Counted from the first letter of the stretch, positions 53,079-61,781 are shown. The stretch is 64,000 nt of DNA from Rummeliibacillus sp044763875 (GCF_044763875.1 NZ_JBIWGZ010000001.1:496001-560000); one strand, 5' to 3'. Notes: generated by a model from the sequence alone, not told the origin. Numbers and translations: made by a program.

Positions 53079-54524
53079 TCAAACTTTTAGATTATATCGT
53101 TCTAGCTTACGATAAAGTGTCGATAAACTAATTTTCAATTCTTCCGCTACTTTTTCTTTTTCTTTTCTATCTTGACCACCTAGGAAGAAACTTTGGATAA
53201 TGGATTTTTCATATTCGGCCACCATCTCATCTAAACTTAACCCGCCGGTATGAATAGGTGATAGAAATTGGTACAAATAATCCGGAAGATCATGAAAGAA
53301 AAGTACATCCGATTCTGCCATATTCACCATATACTCCACAACATTTTCCAGCTGTCTAATATTCCCGGGCCAATCATATTGGATTAGCCATTGTTCTAAT
53401 TGCGGATCCATCGTTAAGTACGGGCGACTTAAGTTCGAACAATACTTACAAATGAAGTACTGGAGAAAGAAGGGAATGTCGTCCCTCCTATCCTTCAATA
53501 ACTTTGTATCCAGCGGGATCACATTGATTCGATAATATAAATCCTCACGGAAAGTACCTTTTTGAACCATTTCTTCTAAATTGCGATGTGTTGCCGTTAT
53601 CACACGAACATTTACAGGCAGTGATTTGATTCCTCCGACTCTTTCAATCTGTCTTTCCTGTAATACCCTGAGAAGTTTAGGCTGCAGGGAAAGAGGAAGA
53701 TCTCCTATTTCATCAAGAAAGAGGGTTCCATTATTCGCCAGCTCAAATTTCCCTGCTTTTCCTTCCCTGCTTGCCCCGGTAAAAGCCCCACCTACATAGC
53801 CAAATAATTCACTTTCTATTAAACTCTCCGGTATTGCGGCACAATTAACCGCAACAAAGGGGTGGATATTCCGATTCCCTTCATAATGAATGGCCTTTGC
53901 CAATACCTCTTTCCCCGTTCCCGTCCCTCCTCTAATTAAAACATTTGCCGTGCTATTTACGATACGCTTGGCTTTACGTATCACATCTTTCATATCCTCA
54001 TTTTTGCTGCTTAAGTTTTCAAAGGTAATGACTTTATTTGTATTTAAAGTATCTTCGTATAAATGGCATTGTCCTTGGAATCTACCATTCTGCGAAATTA
54101 ACTGGGATTCAACTACAAGACTTAGATGCTGAAGAAATTTCTTGAGTGATTCTGCATTTTCGATCATCTTTTCTTTTTGTTCTATCGAAAAGCCCATGAG
54201 CCCAATGGCTCCTAATGTTTCACTTCCCTTGACGATTGGAAAACCAATAGTTGCTGTCTCTTTACATTCCTTAAAAAATTTACAGTTCATACAATGGGAA
54301 TCATTTTTAATGACATCATAGGTCATATCGGGTCTGCCAGTCTTCATTACAGCCCGCAACAAGGAGCCATCAGGTGCGGGTTTGCCAATTTGATGTTGAT
54401 AACTTCCTGTTCCACTAACCCGATTACCTTTTCGATCAAGTATGGTTATATCAAAACCAAGTACCGCTGTAAGGTTTTCTGAGAATATTTGAATAAATTC
54501 CTGATTTTGAGTGATCCCTCTCAC
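53079..54524 (-). CDS. sigma-54-dependent transcriptional activator
   Basis: 481 residues; the start is GTG 54524, 7 nt after AGGAGG. The sensor part (1-150) is PAS/GAF-like (LTAVLGFDITILDRKGNRVS) and carries C78-x2-C81-x5-C87 (HCMNCKFFKEC), which could bind a metal or Fe-S centre or sense thiols. The AAA+ domain (about 165-400) has Walker A GGTGTGKE (199-206), the sigma-54 contact loop GAFTGA (246-251), Walker B GTLFLDEIGDL and the arginine segment WPGNIRQLENV. A Fis-type helix-turn-helix (EKVAEELKISLSTLYRKLER) ends it. It lies amid operons with sigma-54 promoters and has one itself, so I infer that it activates them in response to cyst(e)ine or a derivative. Confidence 0.93.
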   Translation of the reverse strand: MRGITQNQEFIQIFSENLTAVLGFDITILDRKGNRVSGTGSYQHQIGKPAPDGSLLRAVMKTGRPDMTYDVIKNDSHCMNCKFFKECKETATIGFPIVKGSETLGAIGLMGFSIEQKEKMIENAESLKKFLQHLSLVVESQLISQNGRFQGQCHLYEDTLNTNKVITFENLSSKNEDMKDVIRKAKRIVNSTANVLIRGGTGTGKEVLAKAIHYEGNRNIHPFVAVNCAAIPESLIESELFGYVGGAFTGASREGKAGKFELANNGTLFLDEIGDLPLSLQPKLLRVLQERQIERVGGIKSLPVNVRVITATHRNLEEMVQKGTFREDLYYRINVIPLDTKLLKDRRDDIPFFLQYFICKYCSNLSRPYLTMDPQLEQWLIQYDWPGNIRQLENVVEYMVNMAESDVLFFHDLPDYLYQFLSPIHTGGLSLDEMVAEYEKSIIQSFFLGGQDRKEKEKVAEELKISLSTLYRKLERYNLKV

Positions 54525-54583
54525 ATTTTCTCCTCCTACGAGCTTCAAGTGCTTTTAAATTTTTTCTTGTGATATTTCTCTAC

Positions 54584-54599
54584 GCAATTTTCAAGCCAA
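54584..54599 (-). promoter_or_regulatory. sigma-54-like promoter of the activator gene
   Basis: Minus strand TTGGCTTG-AAAA-TTGC with GG and GC exactly 10 bases apart; -12 element 60 nt before the GTG. Slightly weaker match (TGGCTT). It suggests autoregulation. Confidence 0.65.
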
Positions 54600-54721
54600 C
54601 TTTAAATCCCAAAAACTTTTTTTGTTTTTTCGTTATATAAATGATTATACTAAATTTCGCAATAATGAAAATACTTTTCAGGAAGTTGATAAAATTTTCA
54701 GACGCTTGAGTAACTAAAACA

Positions 54722-55717
54722 TCAATGAAAGAGCGAAGTTTTTGCATATAACGCTGTGGATCCTCCAGAATGCACAAATAGGATATTATCTTCAGGCTTA
54801 AAGAAGCCTTTCTGGATTAAATCAATGAGTCCCGCCGCAGCTTTACCAGTATAGACCGGATCCAGCAATATCCCTTCCGTTCTTGCCATGAGCTTGACCG
54901 CCTCCACCATTTCAGGCGTAGGTAAAGCATACCCTGGTCCAACATAATCATCAAAACACATAATAGCCTCACGAGGGATTGAACTTGGGATTCCAATATG
55001 TGCTGAAGTTTCTTTAACAAGCTGATAAACTTTCTCTTCTTGTTCTGCCTTACCTCTGCTTACGTTTATTCCAATTATCGGTATATTAGTTCGGTTTCCA
55101 TAAAAGCCCGTCACCAAACCTGCATGCATTCCTCCACTGCCGCTTACACAAACAACAGCATTCATGGAGACTCCTTGATCAAAGGTTTGTGCCAAAATCT
55201 CCTGAGCGCACGCAGCATATCCTGTTGCCCCAATACGATTCGATCCCCCAACCGGAATGATATAAGGTGTATGTCCTTCTTCCGTTACATCTTCCGCTAC
55301 TTTCTGCATTTCTTTCATCAAGTCTGTCCCATTCGGTACAACCTTGACTTTTTCAGCTCCCAATAAATGATAAAGAAAATAGTTCCCATTAAAATCCGGA
55401 TCAGATTCGGATAAAAGCCCCTCTTCCAATACAAGAATGCACTTCATTTTCTCTTTTACCGATGCGGCCAGCGTCAAACGGCAATGATTGGATTGAATGC
55501 CTCCACAGGTAATTAATGTATCCGCACCTTTTTCCATTGCATCTGCAACAAGGAATTCTAGCTTTCTTGTTTTATTTCCACCAGCCGTCAGCCCAAGTAA
55601 ATCATCCCGTTTCATATAGATGGAAGGACCTCCAAGAACCTCGGATAAATGGGTTAATTTTTCAATGGGTGTATAGGCGGTTGTATATCGTTTTCTAGGG
55701 AATTGTGCTAAATTCAT
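54722..55717 (-). CDS. dcyD: D-cysteine desulfhydrase / ACC deaminase-family PLP enzyme
   Basis: 331 residues of fold-type II: PLP lysine K49 in TAGGNKTRKLEF, the GGIQSNHCRLTLAAS loop, the phosphate-binding VCVSGSGGMHAGL, and LDPVYTGKAAAGL. These match DcyD, which turns D-cysteine into pyruvate, sulfide and ammonia; ACC deaminases share the scaffold, so the call rests partly on the sulfur context. Third gene of the operon that starts at 58346, 82 nt after the aminotransferase gene. Confidence 0.88.
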   Translation of the reverse strand: MNLAQFPRKRYTTAYTPIEKLTHLSEVLGGPSIYMKRDDLLGLTAGGNKTRKLEFLVADAMEKGADTLITCGGIQSNHCRLTLAASVKEKMKCILVLEEGLLSESDPDFNGNYFLYHLLGAEKVKVVPNGTDLMKEMQKVAEDVTEEGHTPYIIPVGGSNRIGATGYAACAQEILAQTFDQGVSMNAVVCVSGSGGMHAGLVTGFYGNRTNIPIIGINVSRGKAEQEEKVYQLVKETSAHIGIPSSIPREAIMCFDDYVGPGYALPTPEMVEAVKLMARTEGILLDPVYTGKAAAGLIDLIQKGFFKPEDNILFVHSGGSTALYAKTSLFH

Positions 55718-55799
55718 ATAAAATCTCCTTCTGTAGCCTCTGTTAAAGGCTAGATATATTTAAATGGACGAAAAGAATGATGGAAAACCTTCTGAAATA

Positions 55800-57107
55800 T
55801 CATTGCTTTATATAACATTGATTTAATTCTTTACAAGACTGATAGATAAGTTCAAAAAGGAGGTCTAGATCCTTTAATTCGACACAAGAAAATGCAATCC
55901 GAAGGTCTGTCTTGGCAAGGGAGATGGTACCCACGCCGTACTGATTGAGCAAGTGGATTCTAAGTGTTTCAGCATCAGAATGCTTTATACGAAGGCATAC
56001 GAAATATCCAGAGTTGAATGGATAAGGTTCAAATTCATCCGCATATTTCCCGTCCGCTAAGATTTCTTTGACTCGTTTGGCCCTGTCTTCCATTACATTA
56101 TTTCTCAACTTGCGTTGCATATCAAATTCAGGATGTAACAAGGCATCCAAAATGATTGTTTGGGAAAGGTGCGGACTGCATGAGATGGTACTTCGAATGG
56201 AACCCATCGTCTTTTGCTCCAACGCTTCTAATACCAGAGGATCCTGAATTCCAAACGTGAGAAATCCAACACGAAAACCCCAAGCATACTCTTCTTTCGT
56301 TGCCCCATCAATTTTAATGGGGAGGACACGCGGGTGTAATCCTACTAAACGAGCGAATATAGATTCCTTGATTGAATCTTCGTAATATAATCCAAAATAA
56401 GCATCGTCCATAACAGCAACAATATTAACCCCTAGATCCGCTGCCTTCTTGATGGCATCAAGAATTCCTTCTGCCTCTTTCTCCGTAGGAGTATACCCGG
56501 TAGGATTATTCGGAAAATTAAGTACAAGAATCGCTTTACCATTTTTGCAGGATAAAAGGGCATCCAGCAACCCTTCTACATTAAATTTGTTTGCTTTCGT
56601 AAATAAAGGGTAGGTCACGGTCCCACAGTCGTGGCGGATGTTGAAAAGTATGTGATAGTTATCCCAATACTTATCCGGCAGAATTATCGAATCGCTTTTT
56701 TCCACAAACAAGTCGGATACGATACTCAAGCCATGGGTCAGCCCATTCGTCACAATCGGGGTACCAAATTCCATTCCTTCAAGGGATGGATTATCCTTTA
56801 GAAGCTTTTTTCTCCAAACCTCACGCAACTCCGGTTTTCCCGTGGGTGGTGCATACGGATACAGGTCTTTCGGATTAAATGAGGAGAGGTTTTTATGAAT
56901 TACATCAATATACATGGGTTGTCCACCCTCATAAGCCATCCCGATTGTTGCATTGAATCGGTCTCCTTTCCCCCTTGCCTCACCAGCTTGGCTGACAATC
57001 CCTTTTGGGAAATACAAGGATTTCCCTAACAATGAAAACATCTCATATACTGGTTTATTTCGTTCTTCAATAACATGATTTAATTCTAATGCCAATGGGT
57101 TTAGCAT
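55800..57107 (-). CDS. class I/II aminotransferase
   Basis: 435 residues, start ATG 57107 with GAGGGTG. Fold-type I enzyme: FNATIGMAYEGGQPMYIDVI, YPYAPPTGKPELREVW, VTNGLTHGLSIVSDLF, LVLNFPNNPTGYTPTEKEAE, the PLP lysine in IDGATKEEYAWGFRVGF and a C-terminal LRIAFSCVELKDLDLL. It transfers an amino group from an undetermined donor; between a gamma-lyase and D-cysteine desulfhydrase, cysteine, cysteine sulfinate, methionine or aspartate are candidates. Cysteine sulfinate transamination would continue the dioxygenase pathway. Confidence 0.88.
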   Translation of the reverse strand: MLNPLALELNHVIEERNKPVYEMFSLLGKSLYFPKGIVSQAGEARGKGDRFNATIGMAYEGGQPMYIDVIHKNLSSFNPKDLYPYAPPTGKPELREVWRKKLLKDNPSLEGMEFGTPIVTNGLTHGLSIVSDLFVEKSDSIILPDKYWDNYHILFNIRHDCGTVTYPLFTKANKFNVEGLLDALLSCKNGKAILVLNFPNNPTGYTPTEKEAEGILDAIKKAADLGVNIVAVMDDAYFGLYYEDSIKESIFARLVGLHPRVLPIKIDGATKEEYAWGFRVGFLTFGIQDPLVLEALEQKTMGSIRSTISCSPHLSQTIILDALLHPEFDMQRKLRNNVMEDRAKRVKEILADGKYADEFEPYPFNSGYFVCLRIKHSDAETLRIHLLNQYGVGTISLAKTDLRIAFSCVELKDLDLLFELIYQSCKELNQCYIKQ

Positions 57108-57188
57108 TGTACACACCCTCTTTTTCTAATTAGATTTTTCCAGTTCAAATTTAACCTTAACACTCAACAAATTCCTTAAGCCTTACCG

Positions 57189-58346
57189 CTATTCTAATCC
57201 CATTTCAAGATCCATCCATATATCTTCTACATCTTCAATTCCAACCGAAAAACGAACGAGTCCATCATAGAGACCTGCTTTTTCTCTTTCTTCTTTAGGG
57301 ATGATCGCATGTGTCATTGAAGCTGGATGTTGAATTAATGTACCTACATCACCAAGGGAAACTGCTAACGTACTCAGTTTCACTGAATTCATCAGTTTAA
57401 CACCTGTTTCGTATCCCCCCTTCAAGACAAAAGAAATCATTGCTCCAGGACCTTTCATTTGTTTCTCCATGATATTTTTGTCTTCAAAACTTGCTAGTCC
57501 TGGAAAGTAAACCTTCTCTACAGCCTTATGTTTTTCCAAGCGTTCAGCCAAAATTTGAGCATTTTCTTGTGAGCGATCCATGCGAATGTGCAATGTACGT
57601 ATCCCTTGACAGAGAAGCCAGGCATCCATAGGGGCCAAATTAGCTCCCATAGTCTTCTGCACTTCTTTTCTCATCGGATCAATAATTTCCTTGCTGGAAA
57701 TCACTAGTCCGCCAATAAGATATCCATGACCTGACAAATATTTTGTTGCACTATGGACGACAATATCAATGCCGCATAGAATAGGATTTTGCAAATATGG
57801 GGATAAAAATGTATTATCAACAACAGTCAAGATACCCTTTTGCTTAGCGATCGACGCTACACTCTTCATATCCACTAAGGAAAGCGTAGGATTGGAAGGA
57901 GTTTCAAAGTATACCACTTTCGTTTTATCTGTAATGTGTGGTTCAAGCTCATCCCCTGTCTTAAACGGTACAAATGTTACATCAATTCCAAATTTCTTTA
58001 CCGTTTTGGTTAGAAAGGCGTGTGTCGCCCCATACAACGCTGTATGTGCAACAACGTGATCCCCTGCCTGCAAAATACCCAAAAGGCAACCAGTAATGGC
58101 AGCCATACCAGATGAGAAAGCCAAACAACCTTCACCAAATTCTAATGCCGCTACCTTCTCTTCCAGTTCTCTTACATTTGGATTTCCCAGGCGTGAATAC
58201 ATAAATCCTGGATCTTCTCCTGCGAAGCGTTGTGCTCCTACTTCTGCATTATCAAAAACAAATGTTGAAGTCATATAAACAGGGGTGATATGTGAGCCAT
58301 GCCCTGGATCTTTATTTACTTTTACTAGTTTTGATGAATAGTTCAT
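57189..58346 (-). CDS. trans-sulfuration PLP enzyme (cystathionine/methionine gamma-lyase type)
   Basis: 385 residues of the Cys/Met metabolism family. YSRLGNPNVRELEEKVAALE, CLAFSSGMAAITG, YFETPSNPTLSLVD, and the PLP lysine K202 in VVHSATKYLSGHG are typical. Methionine gamma-lyases usually have a Cys in LYGCT; here it reads LYGAT, so cystathionine gamma-lyase or broad gamma-lyase activity is at least as likely. It heads the gamma-lyase, aminotransferase, D-cysteine desulfhydrase operon with a GGAGGAG ribosome site and a sigma-54 promoter 85 nt upstream. Confidence 0.92.
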   Translation of the reverse strand: MNYSSKLVKVNKDPGHGSHITPVYMTSTFVFDNAEVGAQRFAGEDPGFMYSRLGNPNVRELEEKVAALEFGEGCLAFSSGMAAITGCLLGILQAGDHVVAHTALYGATHAFLTKTVKKFGIDVTFVPFKTGDELEPHITDKTKVVYFETPSNPTLSLVDMKSVASIAKQKGILTVVDNTFLSPYLQNPILCGIDIVVHSATKYLSGHGYLIGGLVISSKEIIDPMRKEVQKTMGANLAPMDAWLLCQGIRTLHIRMDRSQENAQILAERLEKHKAVEKVYFPGLASFEDKNIMEKQMKGPGAMISFVLKGGYETGVKLMNSVKLSTLAVSLGDVGTLIQHPASMTHAIIPKEEREKAGLYDGLVRFSVGIEDVEDIWMDLEMGLE

Positions 58347-58430
58347 TATTATTTTACTCCTCCTAATTTTAGTAATCTGAAATGTTGCCTTTTTTATTTC
58401 TTCCTACTAGTTGTATATAAATCTTTAAAT

Positions 58431-58446
58431 GCAAAATTCATGCCAA
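58431..58446 (-). promoter_or_regulatory. sigma-54 promoter of the gamma-lyase operon
   Basis: Minus strand TTGGCATG-AATT-TTGC, GG and GC exactly 10 bases apart; -12 element 85 nt before the ATG. Confidence 0.85.
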
Positions 58447-58504
58447 CTCTGAAAACCTTATAAAATCTACAGTTTCATTATTAAAATCCTTTAATTATTT
58501 TCAT

Positions 58505-58579
58505 TTTTGCAAAGGTGCACTGCAAAACATAGTAATGATCGAACTTACCAATTTAGCAATATTGATAATACTTTTCCAA
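58505..58579. promoter_or_regulatory. upstream region of the gamma-lyase operon with candidate activator sites
   Basis: A perfect repeat TTTTGCA/TGCAAAA (58505-58527) lies about 85 bp upstream of the -12 element. TTGATAATACTTTTCCAA (58562-58579), a weak relative of the other candidate enhancers, is centred 139 bp upstream. No gene is seen between 58447 and 58738. Confidence 0.35.
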
Positions 58580-58738
58580 AATTGGAGTTTAGCTCCCCTT
58601 CTAACTTCATGGTATTTCATTTTGCAGACAAGTAAAGAACTACTCGATGAATAAATCCTGGTGTAAAAATTGTGTAAAACTTGTATAAAAATCACCTCTT
58701 TCTTTCGAATTCTTTCTATTTCTTAAAAACTAAAAAAC

Positions 58739-58770
58739 GCCCCAAACCTTGTTATATTAAGGTTTGAAGC
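58739..58770 (-). terminator. intrinsic terminator downstream of the DUF523 gene
   Basis: Minus-strand stem GC-CAAACCTT / AAGGTTTG-GC followed by GTTTTTTAGTTTTT. Confidence 0.8.
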
Positions 58771-58822
58771 ATCTTCTTATTGTTTCATATTTATACTATC
58801 TGAAACCTTCGATGTCCCATAA

Positions 58823-58837
58823 GGGGTTCGAATCCCC
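58823..58837 (+). other. isolated tRNA T-arm-like sequence
   Basis: GGGGTTCGAATCCCC is a perfect T-stem/loop. The bases before it do not form D or anticodon arms and no CCA follows, so it is not a tRNA gene. It may be the 3' scrap of a tRNA left by an integrated element. Confidence 0.4.
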
Positions 58838-58933
58838 GTCCAGAAACTCCAATATTCCAATATCTACGCTTGTAGTTTGCCAATTTGCAATTCAAGGGAT
58901 AATAGAATATGATTTAACTGATTTTAAGATTAC

Positions 58934-59401
58934 TTATATAATTTCGTCTAAAAAATCAGTAAGTTTTTCTTCTGAAATTACTCTTAAACCGTTTCTTTTT
59001 AGTAATGCAGTAGTAACACCATTTCCAACCATTTTCTTCCCTTTAAATTCACCGTTATAAATCATCGAACTGCCACAGGATGGACTATACTCTTTTAGAA
59101 CTATGACTGTTGCATCAACCTCTAGAGCTTTTTCTAGTGTTAAGTATGCTCCTTTTATGTATAGCTCTGTTACATCTCTACCCGATTTTTCCACAACTTT
59201 GGCGTTTCCGTTTAGGACATCTTCACCGTCACCGCCAATTATCTCAGCTGGCTCTCTCGGAGTTAAAAAGCCTCCAAGTAATTCTGGGCAAACTGTGATT
59301 GCTCTATTTTCAATCAATAGTTTCTGAATTTTATTATCTAAACTGTGCGTACCGTTATATCTAACCTTTAACCCCGCTAAACACGAACTTACTAAAATCA
59401 A
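58934..59401 (-). CDS. DUF523 family protein
   Basis: About 155 residues. DUF523 (YbbK-like) marks: SSCLAGLKVRYNG at the start, CPELLGGFLTPREPAEIIGG in the middle, KEYSPSCGSSMIYNGEFKGK near the end, with three conserved cysteines. The likely start is TTG 59401, 5-6 nt after GAGGTGA; an in-frame GTG at 59410 lies inside that box. Members may bind metal or handle sulfur, but no function is proven. The small membrane-protein gene ends 15 nt upstream. Confidence 0.85.
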   Translation of the reverse strand: MILVSSCLAGLKVRYNGTHSLDNKIQKLLIENRAITVCPELLGGFLTPREPAEIIGGDGEDVLNGNAKVVEKSGRDVTELYIKGAYLTLEKALEVDATVIVLKEYSPSCGSSMIYNGEFKGKKMVGNGVTTALLKRNGLRVISEEKLTDFLDEII

Positions 59402-59416
59402 TGTTTTCACCTCAAT

Positions 59417-59620
59417 CTAATAAATGAGTATATTTATACAGCCGCTAAATCCATTAGTTTTTTTTAACATTCCAAACAATAAATTTCCCCAAAGTACACA
59501 AATAAATAGATTAAAGAGTTGTAACCATTTAGAATCAATACCTAAAAATACGGAAAGAACAAAACTAATTACCATAAAAATGAGTATAATTCCTAACAAA
59601 ATCTGTTGCTTCTCACTCAT
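59417..59620 (-). CDS. small membrane protein
   Basis: 67 residues with two predicted helices (ILLGIILIFMVISFVLSVFL and LFNLFICVLWGNLLFGML). The ribosome site is weak (TTAGAAG). It may be cotranscribed with the DUF523 gene. No family recognised. Confidence 0.5.
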   Translation of the reverse strand: MSEKQQILLGIILIFMVISFVLSVFLGIDSKWLQLFNLFICVLWGNLLFGMLKKTNGFSGCINILIY

Positions 59621-59696
59621 CAGCTTCTAACTCTACCGTTGGATCTACTAAACGAATACTGTTATTCACCCTGCTCAAATCTATTGGTTTTAATGC
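59613..59696 (-). pseudogene. remnant of an acetyltransferase N-terminus
   Basis: One frame reads ALKPIDLSRV, then NNSIRLVDPTVELEADE and a stop. IRLVxPTVELxxE is the usual beginning of one group of GNAT acetyltransferases, so this is probably the cut-off start of such a gene. Confidence 0.35.
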
Positions 59697-59703
59697 TAGT
59701 GAA

Positions 59704-60186
59704 TTACAAACGTTTTGTCATGTTATACCATACTTCTCCACCATGTGCAGATTCTGAAACACCATCGTTTTGATAGCCATGTTTTTCGTAAAAAGGTATT
59801 AAAGCATCTAAACATGTTAAAGTCACAGCTGTACGATTCTTCAAAGCTGCATCCTTTTCAAGATTAGATAATAATCTTGATGCAATTCCCTTTTTCCGAT
59901 GAGTTGGATGTACGGCTAGTCCAAGAATACTTTGTACTCCGCCATTGTCTGGATTTTCTTTTGTTTCACTAAATAAATCATCGGTAATGTATGCATTGTC
60001 CATGACAGGGCCGTTTATAAATCCAACGATTTCTCCTTCTTCTACTGCAACTAAAAAGCTATCTGGAATCATACGAATACGATTAACGAATGCCACCTCT
60101 GTCGCTGCTTCTTCGGGTGTAAAACTTAATTGTTCTATTTCCATTATTCGATCAAAATCTTCCATTTCAACTTGTCTTATAATCAC
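59704..60186 (-). CDS. GNAT-family N-acetyltransferase
   Basis: 160 residues from a GTG start after AAGGAG. Acetyl-CoA loop HPTHRKKGIASRLLSNLE, preceded by the VQSILGLAVHP strand, and a C-terminal FYEKHGYQNDG motif. The layout (SFTPEEAATEVAFVNRI, GFINGPVM) is that of the arylalkylamine-acetyltransferase-like group. Target unknown. Confidence 0.88.
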   Translation of the reverse strand: MIIRQVEMEDFDRIMEIEQLSFTPEEAATEVAFVNRIRMIPDSFLVAVEEGEIVGFINGPVMDNAYITDDLFSETKENPDNGGVQSILGLAVHPTHRKKGIASRLLSNLEKDAALKNRTAVTLTCLDALIPFYEKHGYQNDGVSESAHGGEVWYNMTKRL

Positions 60187-60316
60187 TTTTATTACTCCTT
60201 AACTATCTTTCCGTATTTGCAAAAAATCTTAATACTATTGTTGCGTAAAGGTTCTATTTTTGCAAATAGAATTTTTTATTTCCTAGGCTATTTTAACCAA
60301 AGTGCTCGTAAATAAA

Positions 60317-60353
60317 AAGACACCTTTAATCACAAAGGATTATTAGGTGCCTC
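60317..60353 (-). terminator. intrinsic terminator of the arginine-type ABC operon
   Basis: Minus-strand stem AGGCACCT-AATAATC / GATTA-AGGTGTCT followed by TTTTATTT, about 30 nt past the ATPase stop. Confidence 0.8.
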
Positions 60354-60381
60354 TAATATTTAATTTCCATTACTACAATTA

Positions 60382-61104
60382 TTATAGAACTTTTTCTAAA
60401 AAATCTTTCGCGCGTTGTGTAGAAGGATTATTAAAGAATTCTTGTGGTGCTGCATCTTCGATTAAATGGCCACCATCTAAGAAGAATACACGATCCGCCA
60501 CTTCACGAGCAAAGCCCATTTCATGAGTTACGATTAACATGGTCATACCTGTTTTTGTTAAAGATTTCATAACTTCTAGCACCTCTTTTACCATTTCTGG
60601 GTCAAGAGCTGACGTTGGTTCATCAAATAACATAATATCAGGTTGCATAGCCAATGCTCTCGCAATAGCAACACGTTGTTTTTGACCACCAGATAGACGA
60701 TTTGGATATTCGTCTTTCTTTTCAAAAAGACCAACTTGTTTAAGCAATTCCTCACCACGTTTTACAGCGTCAGCTTTGGATAATTTGCTTACTTTCATTG
60801 GTGCATAGATTAAGTTTTCCATTACCGTTTTGTGCGGGAATAGATGAAAATGTTGAAATACCATTCCAACTTTTTCGCGTACTTTCATCAAGTTCGTTTT
60901 TTTCTCGGTTACGTCTTGATTATTGATGAGGATTTTACCACTTGTCGGAGATTCTAGTAAGTTAATGCAACGTAAGAATGTTGATTTACCAGAACCAGAA
61001 GGACCAATGATTGCAATAACCTCGCCATCTTGAATCGTTGTTGAAATGCCTTTAAGAACGTCATTTTTACCAAACGATTTGTGCAAATCTTGAACATTAA
61101 TCAC
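60382..61104 (-). CDS. polar amino acid ABC transporter ATPase (arginine type)
   Basis: 240 residues of the GlnQ/ArtR class with Walker A GPSGSGKS, Q-loop MVFQHFHLFPHKTVMENL, signature LSGGQKQR, Walker B IMLFDEPTSALDPE and switch VTHEM. The gene overlaps the permease gene by 8 nt. Part of a three-gene importer with the permease and binding protein upstream. Substrate inferred from the binding protein only. Confidence 0.93.
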   Translation of the reverse strand: MINVQDLHKSFGKNDVLKGISTTIQDGEVIAIIGPSGSGKSTFLRCINLLESPTSGKILINNQDVTEKKTNLMKVREKVGMVFQHFHLFPHKTVMENLIYAPMKVSKLSKADAVKRGEELLKQVGLFEKKDEYPNRLSGGQKQRVAIARALAMQPDIMLFDEPTSALDPEMVKEVLEVMKSLTKTGMTMLIVTHEMGFAREVADRVFFLDGGHLIEDAAPQEFFNNPSTQRAKDFLEKVL

Positions 61105-61759
61105 TTATTCTCATCCTTTTCTCAACCAATTTACCTGCATTTGATAGAACTAATACAATAATATAATAGATTACACCAGCAATAAGTAAAGGTTCAATGT
61201 AGTGGAAAGTCGCACCACCAACAACATACGCACGACGCATAACATCAAGTGCACCAATTACTGTGACGATTGCTGTTTCTTTTGTTAATGAAACAAACTC
61301 ATTTATTAACGCAGGTATAATATTTTTTAGCGCTTGTGGTAAGATAATATCTTTCATCATACTAGAATAAGAGACACCAAGAGCTTGTGCCGCTTCACTT
61401 TGCCCTTTATCAACTGCCATAATACCACCGCGAATAATTTCAGAGATATATGCTGCTGAATTTAAAGAGAATGCTAGAATTGCAGCTGGCATAGGGTCAA
61501 TTTTGATTTCTGGGAACATTTGTGGAATCCCCATATAAATGATGATTAATTGTAATACAAGTGGTGTACCACGGAATACAGAAGTATAAAAATCGGCTAG
61601 CCATTTAAGTGGCTTAATGCCACTTAATTTGACTAGCGAAAGTAATACTCCCAGGATGAAACCGAGTACACACGCAATTGCAGCAATTTCTAATGTAACT
61701 CCGATCCCTTTAAGGATATAAGGGATCGAAGGTATAATTGGTGTGAAATCCAAATTCAT
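61097..61759 (-). CDS. polar amino acid ABC transporter permease (arginine type)
   Basis: 220 residues, HisMQ-type, about five helices, with SVFRGTPLVLQLIIIYMG and the ATPase-docking loop EAAQALGVSYSSMMKDIILP. A GAGG box stands before the ATG, 22 nt after the binding-protein gene. Homodimeric channel expected. Confidence 0.93.
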   Translation of the reverse strand: MNLDFTPIIPSIPYILKGIGVTLEIAAIACVLGFILGVLLSLVKLSGIKPLKWLADFYTSVFRGTPLVLQLIIIYMGIPQMFPEIKIDPMPAAILAFSLNSAAYISEIIRGGIMAVDKGQSEAAQALGVSYSSMMKDIILPQALKNIIPALINEFVSLTKETAIVTVIGALDVMRRAYVVGGATFHYIEPLLIAGVIYYIIVLVLSNAGKLVEKRMRISD

Positions 61760-61781
61760 CTAAATAACCTCTTTCCCTAAA

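Noticed and set aside
54580..54777. 65-codon minus-strand ORF between the activator and D-cysteine desulfhydrase genes
   Set aside because: It is a shadow of the end of the desulfhydrase gene continuing into AT-rich DNA and would cover the sigma-54-like promoter; no ribosome site.
58505..58527. A sixth sigma-54 promoter in TTTTGCAGTGCACCTTTGCA (minus strand)
   Set aside because: It lacks the GG of the -24 element; better seen as an inverted repeat in the upstream region.
58501..58695. 64-codon ORF upstream of the gamma-lyase operon
   Set aside because: No ribosome site and it lies in the control region of a sigma-54 promoter.
58823..58860. A complete tRNA gene
   Set aside because: Only the T-arm is present; no acceptor, D or anticodon stems can be formed from the flanks.
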